A DNA stretch of 64,000 nucleotides from CCY15215 sp039194995 (GTDB taxonomy: Bacteria > Cyanobacteriota > Cyanobacteriia > Cyanobacteriales > Spirulinaceae): contig JBCCVR010000002.1 in NCBI GenBank assembly GCA_039194995.1, forward strand, positions 1 to 64,000. The letters run 5' to 3'. Numbering within the stretch: the stretch's first letter is position 1; each line of letters begins with the position of its first letter. The notes beneath the pieces are model-generated. The model did no database searches. It saw nothing but the letters and a program-made list of their open reading frames with translations, and was not told where the DNA came from. The translations under genes were made by a program, and so were the position numbers. Positions 8,594 through 17,318 of this stretch are shown one piece after another.

Positions 8594-9390
8594 AATTTGT
8601 TGTTTGTTGTTTGTTGTTTATTGCTTGCACTGAGCGAAGCCGAAGTGTTTGTTGTTTGTTGTTGGCTTAGCCCCGAGCTTGTCGAAGGGCTGGTAACTTT
8701 TAGAAACGCTGCTTTGGCGGCGGCTTGTTCTGCTGCTTTTTTGGAACGTCCGGTTCCTTGACCCAAATGGCGATCTTCGAGCCAGACTTCGGCGGTAAAG
8801 CGTTCTGGGCTATTTTGAGCCTTATCCGTCTCGCGAACGCGATATTCCGGCAAAATTTTATAATTCCCTTGGGTCCATTCTTGTAATGCGTCTTTATAGT
8901 TGTAAAATGCCGGATCTTGCCGTACTTCCTTGGCTTTGACTTCTAACAGAGCATCCAACCAAGGCCGGACGAGTTTCATGGTTTGAGTGCTTAAATACAA
9001 TGCCCCGAGGATGGCTTCAAAGGCATCGGCCAAGCGAGATTGACGGCCGCTGGCATTCGTTGCCGTTCCCGAAGAAACCAGCAGATAGCGTTCGATCCCG
9101 TAGGTATCTGCTAATTCTGCTAAAAGGCGATCGCTCACTAAGATCGATCGCACGGCAGTAAATTCACCAACAGGGGCATGAGGATATCGTTCCAGTAGAA
9201 TTTCTGAAGCCGCCAAGCGAACGACCGCATCCCCGATAAATTCTAATTGTTCGTAGTTGCGATGGCGATCGTAGCTCGAATGAGTGAGCGCTACATCCAA
9301 TAACTCGTAATTCACGGAAGCCTTGGCGGGCAATCCTAATTTTTGCACTAAAGTTTGCAGTTGTTTAGTTCGTCGCGGATCTTTCAGCAT
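8590..9390 (-). CDS. rnc: Ribonuclease III
   Basis: Cleaves double-stranded RNA in rRNA and mRNA processing. The 266-residue protein has the RNase III signature YEQLEFIGDAVVRL with the acidic catalytic residues, a second acidic site (ADAFEAILGALYL), and a C-terminal dsRNA-binding domain ending in GQGTGRSKKAAEQAAAKAAF. The last ~30 residues (Ser/Thr/Gln/Asn-rich, with QQTTN repeated) are encoded by intergenic-type repeat DNA and exceed the usual ~225-240 residue length: the gene has read into a repeat array. It overlaps the downstream oxidoreductase start by four bases. Confidence 0.93.
   Translation of the reverse strand: MLKDPRRTKQLQTLVQKLGLPAKASVNYELLDVALTHSSYDRHRNYEQLEFIGDAVVRLAASEILLERYPHAPVGEFTAVRSILVSDRLLAELADTYGIERYLLVSSGTATNASGRQSRLADAFEAILGALYLSTQTMKLVRPWLDALLEVKAKEVRQDPAFYNYKDALQEWTQGNYKILPEYRVRETDKAQNSPERFTAEVWLEDRHLGQGTGRSKKAAEQAAAKAAFLKVTSPSTSSGLSQQQTTNTSASLSASNKQQTTNNKL
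8594..8695 (-). repeat. Repeat array forming the 3' end of rnc
   Basis: Two blocks of heptamer repeat TTGTTGT/TTGTTTG (8596-8621 and 8648-8666) alternate with the palindromic motifs CACTGAGCGAAGCCGAAGTG (8629-8648) and AGCCCCGAGCTTGTCGAAGG (8671-8690). Both motif types occur elsewhere in intergenic DNA of this window; here they lie inside an open reading frame. Confidence 0.75.
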
Positions 9391-9436
9391 GGCAGGAGTG
9401 CAGGCATAGCAAATTCAAAGACTTGCTGAAATGGGC

Positions 9437-9464
9437 AAGCGATCGCAAACGCGCGATCGCTTTT
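9437..9464. terminator. HIP1-built hairpin between ahcY and rnc
   Basis: AAGCGATCGC and GCGATCGCTT form a 10-bp stem around AAACGC, with TTTT on the plus-strand 3' side. Both flanking genes read on the minus strand, where the U-tract is only two bases, so termination of ahcY here is uncertain. Confidence 0.4.
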
Positions 9465-9489
9465 AAATATGAGTTGGGAACGACGGTTT

Positions 9490-9600
9490 CGATCCCCCCC
9501 CAGCCCCCTTAATAAGGGGGGAGAATCTAACCTTAATAAGAAGAAAGAATCTAAAAGTCCTCCTTGATAAGGGGGATTTAGGGGGATCTAAGTTCCTACC
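9490..9600. repeat. CCCCCTTAATAAGGGGGG-type repeat
   Basis: Palindromic CCCCCTTAATAAGGGGG is followed by decayed copies (AACCTTAATAAGAAGA, CCTCCTTGATAAGGGGGATT) that run into the 3' end of ahcY. The same family occurs in the hybrid kinase gene near 23.6 kb. Confidence 0.65.
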
Positions 9601-10865
9601 GTCCAAGAGTTCATGTACTCGATTTGTTCGGGAGTCAAAGTATCGATCGCAATGCCCATCGCTTTCAATTTCAAGCTGGCAATTTCCTTATCGATCGCTT
9701 CGGGAATAGAGTGCAAACCGGGTTCTAATTTACCCTTGTTTTTCACCAAATACTCGCAAGCGAGGGCTTGGTTGGCAAAACTCATATCCATAACCGCACT
9801 GGGGTGTCCTTCCGCCGCCGCTAAGTTAATCAGGCGACCTTCACCCAAAACAACAACGGATTTGCCGTTGGGCATTTTATACTCTTGGGTAAAGGGGCGA
9901 ACGTCTTTGACTTCCGTTGCTTTTGCGCCCAAAGATTTCAGGTCGATTTCAATATCGAAGTGACCGGAATTACAAACGATCGCCCCATCTTTCATCGCCT
10001 CGAAATGTTCGGCGCGAATGACGTGCTTGTTACCCGTAACGGTAATGAATAAATCGGCTTGGGGGGCGGCTTCTGCCATTGGCATCACCCGGAAACCATC
10101 CATAACCGCTTCAATGGCGCGAGTAGGATCGACTTCCGTGACGATCACGTCAGCACCCATGCCTTTTGCTCGCATAGCCGCACCTTTTCCGCACCAACCA
10201 TAGCCGACGATAACAATGGTTTTTCCGGCGAGGAGAATATTCGTGGCGCGAATGACCCCATCGAGGGTAGACTGTCCTGTACCGTAGCGATTATCGAAGA
10301 AATGCTTGGTATCGGCATCATTGACGTTCATCGCCGGGAAAGAAAGAACCCCATCTTTAAACATGGCGAGGAGGCGCACGATCCCGGTGGTGGTTTCTTC
10401 CGTGGTGCCGATCAGATCGGGAACTTGGTCTTGACGTTCCTTAATAATCGTCGCTGTTACGTCGCTGCCATCGTCAATGATGATATTGGGGCGATGGTCG
10501 AGAGCCGTTTGCACGTGGCGGTGATAGGTTTCGTTATCTTCGCCTTTGATGGCGAATACGGGAATATCGTAATCGGCAACCAAACAAGCCGCAACATCAT
10601 CTTGAGTCGAAAGGGGGTTGCTGGCAATTAGTAGAGCATCCGCACCACCATTTTTGAGGGCGATCGCTAGGTGAGCGGTTTCTGTGGTGACGTGACAACA
10701 GGCGACCAAACGAATCCCCTCAAAGGGCTTTTCGCGAGCAAATCGTTCCTGAATTTGACGTAACACGGGCATTTCCCGTCCCGCCCATTCAATGCGCTGT
10801 TTGCCTTTGGCAGCAAGGGCAATGTCTTTAATTTCGTATTTGGGCTTTGTCAGTGTTGCTGTCAT
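9588..10865 (-). CDS. ahcY: S-adenosylhomocysteine hydrolase
   Basis: Splits S-adenosylhomocysteine into adenosine and homocysteine, relieving product inhibition of methyltransferases. The 425-residue product starts MTATLTKPKYEIKD; a longer frame to 11033 is ignored because it runs through the divergent promoter and start of the neighbouring transporter. Visible signatures include CCHVTTETAHLA, DDGSDVT, GTTEETTTGI, the NAD-binding VIVGYGWCGKG and the C-terminal HPSAVMDMSFANQALA. It lacks the ~40-residue insertion common in many bacterial enzymes, as is usual in cyanobacteria. Confidence 0.96.
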   Translation of the reverse strand: MTATLTKPKYEIKDIALAAKGKQRIEWAGREMPVLRQIQERFAREKPFEGIRLVACCHVTTETAHLAIALKNGGADALLIASNPLSTQDDVAACLVADYDIPVFAIKGEDNETYHRHVQTALDHRPNIIIDDGSDVTATIIKERQDQVPDLIGTTEETTTGIVRLLAMFKDGVLSFPAMNVNDADTKHFFDNRYGTGQSTLDGVIRATNILLAGKTIVIVGYGWCGKGAAMRAKGMGADVIVTEVDPTRAIEAVMDGFRVMPMAEAAPQADLFITVTGNKHVIRAEHFEAMKDGAIVCNSGHFDIEIDLKSLGAKATEVKDVRPFTQEYKMPNGKSVVVLGEGRLINLAAAEGHPSAVMDMSFANQALACEYLVKNKGKLEPGLHSIPEAIDKEIASLKLKAMGIAIDTLTPEQIEYMNSWTVGT

Positions 10866-11016
10866 TAGAACTTTATTACCAAAAAAAGTGTTTTCCAGCC
10901 TCGCCCCATCTCGGGCGATCGTTCGGCGATAGATTCGCTGATTTCGCTTCAATATTACCATGAAATTTTGCGATCGCCATGTTAAAAAAGAATATTGGCC
11001 AACGGGACAGATTAAA

Positions 11017-12693
11017 ATGAACGATATTTCCAATCCGAACGATAAGGAAGAGGCTCTACCTTCCCCTCAACCCGAAACATTAAAATTAACGACTAAATTT
11101 GCCTTTGGTGCAGGGGATTTGGGGCCCGCAATGACAACAGGAATCTTAGTTTTTTTCTTATTGTACTTTTTTACAAATGTCGCGGGTTTATCAGCAGGAT
11201 TGGCAGGTTTGATTTTAGCGATCGGCAAGGTTGCCGATGCCATTAACGATCCGTTTCTGGGCATTTTAAGCGATCGCACGCGCACGGTTTGGGGTCGTCG
11301 TATTCCTTGGATGTTGGGCGGTGCGATTCCTTTTGCTTTATTATTTCTATTGCAATGGTTGGTACCGCAATTTAGTAATGTTCCCGATATCAATCAATGG
11401 TATTTATTTGCTTATTATGTCCTGATTTCCATTCTTTTTAATTTAGCTTATACCGCCGTTAATTTGCCCTACACGGCACTCACGCCGGAGTTAACTCAGG
11501 ATTATAACGAACGCACGGGTTTAAATAGCTTTCGTATGGCTTTTTCGATTGGTGGTAGCATTTTTGCGTTGATTTTGGCCCAGTTGGTTTTTCTTTCTTA
11601 TCCGGACGAACCTTTCAAGCAATATTTCTTTTTAGGAATTGTGGGGTCTCTCGTGTCTGCGATCGCGATTTTGTGGTGCGTTTGTCGCTTGCAAGAACGG
11701 GGCGCGCGTTCTTTAATTCCCTATCATCAGCGCAAACTATTGGGAAAAATCTTGGCTTTCTCGGGTTTGGCAGGGATTGCCTTTAGTGCGATCGCGTTGT
11801 GGGGGCAATATTTTAATATCTTTGTTAGCATTTCCACTCTCTTGATAGGAGGATTAATTACCGCTTTTGGGTGGACGTTGATTTTTTCGCAATCGGAATC
11901 CCATTTAGTGGATGAAAAGGCGATCGCGTCCCGATCCGAATCCCAAAACAGTCCGACGATTCCGTTTAGCGAACAACTCAAGATTGTTTTTAGTACGAAA
12001 CCCTTTCTCTACGTGATTGGGATTTATTTATTTTCGTGGCTGGCGATTCAGTTGGTTGCCTCGATTTTAATTTATTTTGTGGTGAGTTGGATGGGCATGA
12101 AAGAAGCTGAGTTTTCTTTAGTCGCGATCGCGATTCAAGGGACGGCCTTAATGATGCTCTTTGTTTGGAAACAAATCAGCGATCGCTTAGGCAAAAAAAC
12201 GGTTTATTTTTTGGGAATGTCGATTTGGTTAGTTGCAGAAGTCCTTATTTTTTCCATTCAACCCGGTCAAGTCGGTTTATTATATGGCTGTGCAATTTTA
12301 GCGGGTTTGGGGGTATCGGTGGGTTATTTGATTCCTTGGTCGATGATGCCGGACGTGATTGAATGGGATGAGTTAAAAACCGGGCAAAGACGGGAAGGAA
12401 TCTTTTACGGTTTCATGGTTTTACTACAAAAAGTCGGCTTGGCAGTGGCATTATTAATCGTCGGTCAAACCTTAGAATTCGCCGGATTTATCGAACGCTT
12501 ACCCGGACAACCCATTCCCGTACAACCCGAAAGTGCATTATTTGCCATTCGTATTGCCAATACGGTTTTTCCGGCAGTCTGTTTGATTTTAGGGATGCTT
12601 TTGGCCTATTTTTATCCTATTACTCGGGAGGTTCACGCTCAAATCCGCTTGCAATTGGCAGAACGGAAACAAACACAAGATAATCGTGTTTAA
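11017..12693 (+). CDS. GPH/MelB-type sugar:cation symporter (MFS superfamily)
   Basis: A 12-helix inner-membrane transporter. The N-terminal KFAFGAGDLGPAM and DAINDPFLGILSDRTRTVWGRRIPW blocks are diagnostic of the glycoside-pentoside-hexuronide:cation symporters (MelB type), including Asp residues that bind Na+/H+. The ATG at 11017 was chosen (GGGACAG upstream) over one 19 codons earlier. The gene is followed after 18 bases by a GH57 glycosidase, suggesting that uptake and cleavage or remodelling of an oligosaccharide are linked. At 558 residues it is longer than MelB (~470), with a central Ser-rich cytoplasmic stretch. Substrate is unknown. Confidence 0.88.
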   Translation: MNDISNPNDKEEALPSPQPETLKLTTKFAFGAGDLGPAMTTGILVFFLLYFFTNVAGLSAGLAGLILAIGKVADAINDPFLGILSDRTRTVWGRRIPWMLGGAIPFALLFLLQWLVPQFSNVPDINQWYLFAYYVLISILFNLAYTAVNLPYTALTPELTQDYNERTGLNSFRMAFSIGGSIFALILAQLVFLSYPDEPFKQYFFLGIVGSLVSAIAILWCVCRLQERGARSLIPYHQRKLLGKILAFSGLAGIAFSAIALWGQYFNIFVSISTLLIGGLITAFGWTLIFSQSESHLVDEKAIASRSESQNSPTIPFSEQLKIVFSTKPFLYVIGIYLFSWLAIQLVASILIYFVVSWMGMKEAEFSLVAIAIQGTALMMLFVWKQISDRLGKKTVYFLGMSIWLVAEVLIFSIQPGQVGLLYGCAILAGLGVSVGYLIPWSMMPDVIEWDELKTGQRREGIFYGFMVLLQKVGLAVALLIVGQTLEFAGFIERLPGQPIPVQPESALFAIRIANTVFPAVCLILGMLLAYFYPITREVHAQIRLQLAERKQTQDNRV

Positions 12694-12711
12694 GCAAAAG
12701 ACAAGGAAACC

Positions 12712-13878
12712 ATGCAACAACAAATTTATCACGCCCTCGGCTTGCATATGCACCAACCGCCGGGCAATTTAAAACTCTTAATCGAAAGCGATCGCTTTGA
12801 AGCAGAACAGATTATGCGCTGTTACGAAAGAGCAGTGCGCTATGGGGAGTTGCTCCAAGATATGGCTTGCTTGCAAGTGGGTTTTTCGGGCATTCTTTTA
12901 GAGCAGTTTCTCGACTCAGAAATGATTGAAAAATACGCGCCTTTTGTGGATATTCCACAAATGTGCGATCGCTATGGTAAAGCCAATAATATCGAGTTAA
13001 TTGGCATGGGATACTATCATCCCATTTTCCCTCTCATTCCTCAACGAGATTGGCAAGATCATCTAATCCGAGGCAAAGCGATCGTCGAGAAAGCATTCGG
13101 TCGTTCTCCAACAGGATTTTGGCCGCCAGAAATGGCATTTTGTATGGAAATGATTCCCGCTTTAGTTGAAGTCGGTTATACCTATGTCGTCGTCGATGGA
13201 GTACACATTCAACCCGAAAGCGGCGTTCTTGATATTTACAAGCCCTATCAAGCTACTTATGGAGGGAAAAGTATTGCTATTATCCCCCGCGATCGCAATA
13301 TTTCCAACGCCCAAGAAAGCGGCACCGATCCGGTTTGGTTCGATCGCGAAGTTCGCCAGAAAATTTCCCATTCTCCCGCACCGGATGCACCCCGTTTAAT
13401 TACCACTTGGTCTGATGGCGAAAATGGCGGTTGGTTTCGCCAAATGCACGAAGAATCGGGATTTTTCGGTCACTTTTTCGCTCCATTTATCGACACAATT
13501 CGCAATAATTCGACTCCCGTGCGATCGCTAAAATTATCGGACTATTTACAAGAACATCCCCCCCAAGAGTCCGCATTCGTCCAAACAGGGGCTTGGAATG
13601 TGGGCAATACATCCGGGTTCGATCTGAGTCAATGGGCGGGTTCTGAGGCGCAAAAACAAGCCGTAGAGACGATCGTGCGAGTGAGCGATCGCTATTGGCA
13701 AATTGCGGACTCCCAAAATGATTTATCCGCAACAAATCAACAATTCTTAACTGAGGCAAGAGAATTAATTTTGGAAGGAGAAACGAGTTGCTTTCTGTTT
13801 TGGGGAGATGATTGGATTCCTCAATTATACGAGCGAACCCGTCCCGCAGAGGCATTACTAGAACGTATTGAAAGTTAG
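12712..13878 (+). CDS. Glycoside hydrolase family 57 protein
   Basis: A retaining alpha-glucan-active enzyme family (amylases, 4-alpha-glucanotransferases, branching enzymes). The 388-residue protein starts with the GH57 motif ALGLHMHQPP, has GMGYYHPIFPLIP, the catalytic-nucleophile region GFWPPEMAF, and an acid/base region around LITTWSDGENGGW. It is shorter than typical GH57 amylases and consists essentially of the catalytic barrel. It forms a two-gene operon with the upstream sugar symporter (18-base spacing). Whether it hydrolyses or transfers glucan cannot be told. Confidence 0.87.
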   Translation: MQQQIYHALGLHMHQPPGNLKLLIESDRFEAEQIMRCYERAVRYGELLQDMACLQVGFSGILLEQFLDSEMIEKYAPFVDIPQMCDRYGKANNIELIGMGYYHPIFPLIPQRDWQDHLIRGKAIVEKAFGRSPTGFWPPEMAFCMEMIPALVEVGYTYVVVDGVHIQPESGVLDIYKPYQATYGGKSIAIIPRDRNISNAQESGTDPVWFDREVRQKISHSPAPDAPRLITTWSDGENGGWFRQMHEESGFFGHFFAPFIDTIRNNSTPVRSLKLSDYLQEHPPQESAFVQTGAWNVGNTSGFDLSQWAGSEAQKQAVETIVRVSDRYWQIADSQNDLSATNQQFLTEARELILEGETSCFLFWGDDWIPQLYERTRPAEALLERIES

Positions 13879-13995
13879 CTTATTGAAAATTCTCCGCATT
13901 AAGCGACAAGGGAACAAAACGAACGTTTCAATTGATAGTTTGGCCGCAACCGGATACCATGATTAAAGGAAATCACGCCAAATGTAGAAATTGTC

Positions 13996-14310
13996 ATGGC
14001 AAATAGCTATACCGTTGAAATTCATCACGGTGACACGACGCAAACCCTCTCTGTTGCCGAAGATCAAACGATTCTCGATGTTGCCCTAGAAAACGGAGTC
14101 GATCTCCCTAATTCTTGCTGTGCGGGGGTTTGCACGACCTGTGCTGCTAAAATTCTAGAAGGTAAAGTCGAACAGGATGTAATGGGACTTTCTCCCGATC
14201 TGCAAGCGGAAGGATATGCTTTATTATGTTATGCTTACCCGCGATCGGATTTGAAATTAGAATCGAGTAAGGAAGATGAAGTTTACGCTCGCCAGTTCCA
14301 ATCAGCATAA
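13996..14310 (+). CDS. Plant-type [2Fe-2S] ferredoxin
   Basis: A 104-residue soluble electron carrier. Cluster ligands are visible as NSCCAGVCTTCAAK (the C-x4-C-x2-C pattern around residues 40-49) and the fourth Cys in YALLCYAYP near residue 79. The preceding ILDVALENGVDLP is the usual helix. Compared with photosynthetic PetF the loop has Cys-Cys-Ala rather than SCRAGACSTC, and the C-terminus is longer, so it is more likely one of the accessory ferredoxins. It lies 26 bases upstream of a small membrane protein. Confidence 0.9.
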   Translation: MANSYTVEIHHGDTTQTLSVAEDQTILDVALENGVDLPNSCCAGVCTTCAAKILEGKVEQDVMGLSPDLQAEGYALLCYAYPRSDLKLESSKEDEVYARQFQSA

Positions 14311-14335
14311 CTGATAACTGATAACTGATAACTGA
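14311..14335 (+). repeat. Heptamer tandem repeat (CTGATAA)3
   Basis: Three perfect copies of CTGATAA plus CTGA lie immediately after the ferredoxin stop and end two bases before the GTG start of the next gene. A related array (CTGATAACTGATAACTGGTA) lies at 19031-19050. These are short tandemly repeated repetitive (STRR) sequences typical of cyanobacteria. Confidence 0.8.
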
Positions 14336-14336
14336 G

Positions 14337-14771
14337 GTGGATCTACCTTCTTTTCTGTGGCTGTGGAAAATCGCAGCATGGTCGATGGGACTGGCGATCG
14401 CGGCTTATTTGTTCTTAGCGATCGCGGGTATCTCTCTGCGCGTCTTGCGCGTGCAAAACCGTCCTTATCCCCAAGGATTGCGAGAATTTCACCTCGCGAT
14501 CGGGGGAATTCTGGTGCTATTAGTCTTACTTTTACTCTCGATTGGCATTGTTGGGACATTAGGATATTACGGTAATTTGGGACATTCTCCCCACTTAATC
14601 GCAGGGATTTTAGTGGTTATCTTGGTTTTATTTTCTGCGACGAGTGCTTTGGCGATCGGCAAATGGGAGAAAGCGCGATCGCTTCATCTTCTGACTAATA
14701 TCGTTCTTTTATTTGGCTTTCTCTTCGTCTCCTTTTCCGGTTGGACGATCGTGCAAAAATATTTACCCTAA
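14337..14771 (+). CDS. Four-helix membrane protein, DUF4079-like
   Basis: A 144-residue integral membrane protein with four predicted helices: residues ~8-30, 48-70, 85-105 and 116-138. Conserved-looking features are WKIAAWSMGL, REFHLAIGG, GHSPHLIAGI and a terminal SGWTIVQKYLP; paired His residues in helices 2-4 recall cytochrome b561-like four-helix bundles. It resembles the cyanobacterial/plastid DUF4079 family, whose function is unknown. The start is GTG at 14337 with AACTGAG just upstream. It probably shares a transcript with ferredoxin. Confidence 0.7.
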   Translation: MDLPSFLWLWKIAAWSMGLAIAAYLFLAIAGISLRVLRVQNRPYPQGLREFHLAIGGILVLLVLLLLSIGIVGTLGYYGNLGHSPHLIAGILVVILVLFSATSALAIGKWEKARSLHLLTNIVLLFGFLFVSFSGWTIVQKYLP

Positions 14772-14798
14772 TTTTCTTATTGCAATCTCAGAAAAGCA

Positions 14799-15209
14799 TT
14801 AATTCGGTTCGAGAAAGTCCGTCAGAATCTCATCAGGTTCATCGTCAAAATCGTCGTCAATATCATCCTCCACAGCGTTATCCAAAAAGGGTTGGGGAAA
14901 TGATACTGCTGATGTTGTGTTGGCACTTGATGACGAGTTTGTATTCGCGATCGCTTGCTGTTGCTTCAAAAATGTTAGCGTTGTATTAAACTGGCTCAAC
15001 ATTTGTTTTAAGACCGCTACCTCTCCTTCTAAAGCCAGTAGGCGATCGCTAGGCTCGACATTCGTGACCCCCAAATATAAAGCGATCGCTTCTGCGATAA
15101 TCTCCTCAGAGGATTTATTGCGATCGTCCGCAATTCTAGCGATTTTTTTCTGCCAATGCTGGGAGATTTGACAGGTCAAAGTAACTTGAGGATTAAAATT
15201 TTGATTCAT
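14799..15209 (-). CDS. Small ribbon-helix-helix-like protein next to DNA methyltransferase
   Basis: A 136-residue protein. Residues ~6-50 (PQVTLTCQISQHWQKKIARI, then SSEEIIAEAIALYLG) look like a strand plus two helices of a CopG/ribbon-helix-helix DNA-binding domain. A helical segment, a Ser/Asn linker and a very acidic tail (DDIDDDFDDE) follow. The ATG at 15209 gives a compact protein starting 22 bases after the methyltransferase stop; a start at 15251 would overlap that gene. The tail could be DNA-mimic-like. It may regulate the methyltransferase gene or act as its partner; this is inference from position. Confidence 0.65.
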   Translation of the reverse strand: MNQNFNPQVTLTCQISQHWQKKIARIADDRNKSSEEIIAEAIALYLGVTNVEPSDRLLALEGEVAVLKQMLSQFNTTLTFLKQQQAIANTNSSSSANTTSAVSFPQPFLDNAVEDDIDDDFDDEPDEILTDFLEPN

Positions 15210-15231
15210 GAGATCTCTATAAAACGAGGAA

Positions 15232-16182
15232 TCACTTTTCCTTCCATTCATCGGGAATGTTAGCGATTCTTTCTCGACCTGTAGGAACGTGAATGGTTTT
15301 CCCCAAAGGTCGGATCTTTAGGGTACCATCAAAATAAGCGCAAACTCGGGCGATCGCTTCATTCATATATTTTACTTCTCGTTCGCACCCTACGGCTTTG
15401 CGATCGTGTTTTAAAGCGGCAATCATCGAAGATCCGACCCCCATATAAGGATCGAACACCCAATCTCCCTCATTAGTCAGGGCGAGAATACAGCGTTCTA
15501 CTAATTCAATAGGGTACTGACAAGGATGAATAGTTTTTTCGGGATGCTTCGCTTTAACATTGGGGATATCCCACACTTCTTGTTCCCAATCTTGCCAAAC
15601 AATTTCCCAATAATCGGAAGGGTTTTTCCCTTTGGGATTCCCCGATGGCTTACCTTTTTTGATACCTTTGTAATAGCGTTTCCCGGGATATTTGGACGGG
15701 ATTCTTACATCATCTAAATTAAACGTATAGTCTTTGCTTTTTGTCATCCATAAAATTGTTTCATACCGTCCGGAAAATCGTTTGGATGCGTGCAAACCAT
15801 GACCAAATCTCCAAATAATACGATTCCGAAGGTAAAAATCAAACCTTTTAAAAATATTGTAATAGAAAATATCGAGAGGAAATACTTCTCCTTTTTCAAC
15901 AAAAGTACCGACTTGCCAGCAAATACTCCCATCTTCTTTCAGGATGCGATAAAGGTGTGAAATTGTTTCCTCTTGATTTTCCAGATATTCGGTAATATCG
16001 GTTGAATTTTCGTACTCTTTACCCAAATTATAAGGGGGAGAAGTCACAATCAACGAGATAGAAGAATCAGGTAAAGTTGGGAGAAAACGATTGACATCTC
16101 CGGGATATAAAACCAAATTAGCATCGGGTTTAAATCGGGTTTCAATTTTGGGCATTGAATTAAAGGGATTAGCTTGTGCCAT
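15232..16182 (-). CDS. Site-specific DNA methyltransferase (amino-methyl, beta-class order)
   Basis: Transfers a methyl group from SAM to an exocyclic amino group of DNA. The 316-residue protein has catalytic motif IV TSPPYNLG near residue 48 and the SAM-binding motif I FDPYMGVGSSMIAA near residue 245, i.e. motif IV precedes motif I (beta-type order). TSPPY rather than DPPY favours N4-cytosine over N6-adenine modification. No restriction endonuclease gene is recognisable nearby; the only partner is the small RHH-like protein downstream. Solitary methyltransferases are common in cyanobacteria. The recognition sequence cannot be deduced. Confidence 0.9.
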   Translation of the reverse strand: MAQANPFNSMPKIETRFKPDANLVLYPGDVNRFLPTLPDSSISLIVTSPPYNLGKEYENSTDITEYLENQEETISHLYRILKEDGSICWQVGTFVEKGEVFPLDIFYYNIFKRFDFYLRNRIIWRFGHGLHASKRFSGRYETILWMTKSKDYTFNLDDVRIPSKYPGKRYYKGIKKGKPSGNPKGKNPSDYWEIVWQDWEQEVWDIPNVKAKHPEKTIHPCQYPIELVERCILALTNEGDWVFDPYMGVGSSMIAALKHDRKAVGCEREVKYMNEAIARVCAYFDGTLKIRPLGKTIHVPTGRERIANIPDEWKEK

Positions 16183-16364
16183 TGAGATCGCTCAAACTTG
16201 AATAGCTGGTCTCATTGGAGGGAGAATCGAGAGAGTTAAGGCCTCGACTGGGTGCAAGAAATACTGAGAGATGTCATGCTTAGATCTTGCACGGGTAAGA
16301 TCTCCGTACTTTCACTTGTGCCTTTTCTGTTTTAAGTATTCGTATTTTATTGTAAAACAAATTG

Positions 16365-16898
16365 TCACTTGTTTTGCGAAAAAAGATCGTAGCGTTGCAA
16401 AAGATCCCATAAAAATTCAGCAGCAGAACATCGTATCTTATCGTGTCTTGCGTTACGCCAACCGCGAATAGTCCGAGGCGATCGCCATAATTCCAAGTGC
16501 TCTACCCCCGGATCGGCATAAAAACTCTCTTCTCCGGCTCCCAACAGAGCAGAACTCCAATGGGTAAAATAGTCATGACTGAGGCGATAGATGGTAAAAT
16601 CCCCTACTAGAGGTACGCCCCAACCATCGAGGGCAATTAAGGCACTCACCGTTCCTCCTTGACCCTGCCATACCGAGGCGGCGAAAATCGTGCCAACGAC
16701 ACCCGCACTGAAGGCAATACAGAGAAGGGAGGCGGTGCGATCGCAGTTGCAATTGAGAAAGTCGAGAATTTCAATACCCGAATAGGGTGGAATGTGGGGA
16801 GGAAGAATGAGAAGGCGATCGCGGGACAATCCCAAATTTTCAATAAAACTATCCGTCAGTTCTGGCGAGTGCATTCCGGGACAAATAAAAATTTTCAT
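16365..16898 (-). CDS. Uncharacterised alpha/beta-hydrolase-like protein
   Basis: A 177-residue protein of unknown function. Its N-terminus MKIFICPGMHSPELTDSF resembles the first strand and oxyanion loop of alpha/beta hydrolases, and LLCIAFSAGVVGTI is where a G-x-S-x-G nucleophile elbow is expected, here F-S-A-G. A HLELWRSPRT segment may carry the His. It is shorter than usual hydrolases, and the assignment rests on these weak cues. It stands alone between the methyltransferase and the toxin-antitoxin pair. Confidence 0.6.
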   Translation of the reverse strand: MKIFICPGMHSPELTDSFIENLGLSRDRLLILPPHIPPYSGIEILDFLNCNCDRTASLLCIAFSAGVVGTIFAASVWQGQGGTVSALIALDGWGVPLVGDFTIYRLSHDYFTHWSSALLGAGEESFYADPGVEHLELWRSPRTIRGWRNARHDKIRCSAAEFLWDLLQRYDLFSQNK

Positions 16899-17000
16899 GT
16901 ATGGGAAAATAAAGAAATTACTCGATTATTCTTGAGTATCGGGAAAAATTACTATTGCGATCGCGCTAAAATAAAAATGTTGGGATAAAATTTAACCAAA

Positions 17001-17318
17001 ATGACTGATTCATTGACAATTCCGGCGATTGTTGAATCTATTGCCACCCTTTCAGAGGAAGAACGAGCGCAATTATTTGTACAATTATACGAACGCCATC
17101 TCCTAACTTCAATATCAGATGAGATGTTCAGCGAAAATGTCAGTTTTCGATCGACTGAATTGAAGCAGGAAGAACATAAGGATATATTGGATATTGCTCA
17201 CGATCCTCTCGTGGGTTTATTTTCTACCGATCCGAATTTAGCAATGGAATCAGAAGATATTTTAGAACGAGAAATGACGATGCGATCGGGATGGACATGG
17301 AAAGAAGAACTTCAGTAG
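17001..17318 (+). CDS. Antitoxin of a VapBC-like pair
   Basis: A 105-residue acidic protein overlapping the PIN-domain gene by 28 bases. The N-terminal half (VESIATLSEEERAQLFVQLY) is a helical segment; the C-terminus (LVGLFSTDPNLAMESEDI, then MRSGWTWKEE) matches the tail often seen in cyanobacterial partners of PIN toxins, which probably wraps the toxin. No clear AbrB or RHH DNA-binding domain can be named. The overlap supports coupled translation and its role as antitoxin. Confidence 0.7.
   Translation: MTDSLTIPAIVESIATLSEEERAQLFVQLYERHLLTSISDEMFSENVSFRSTELKQEEHKDILDIAHDPLVGLFSTDPNLAMESEDILEREMTMRSGWTWKEELQ

Noticed and set aside
10059..10631. 190-codon plus-strand ORF inside ahcY
   Set aside because: Antisense shadow of ahcY, whose motifs are unambiguous.
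12712..13878. GH57 gene as a glycogen branching enzyme
   Set aside because: The protein is too short and lacks the C-terminal extension; only the general GH57 assignment is supportable.
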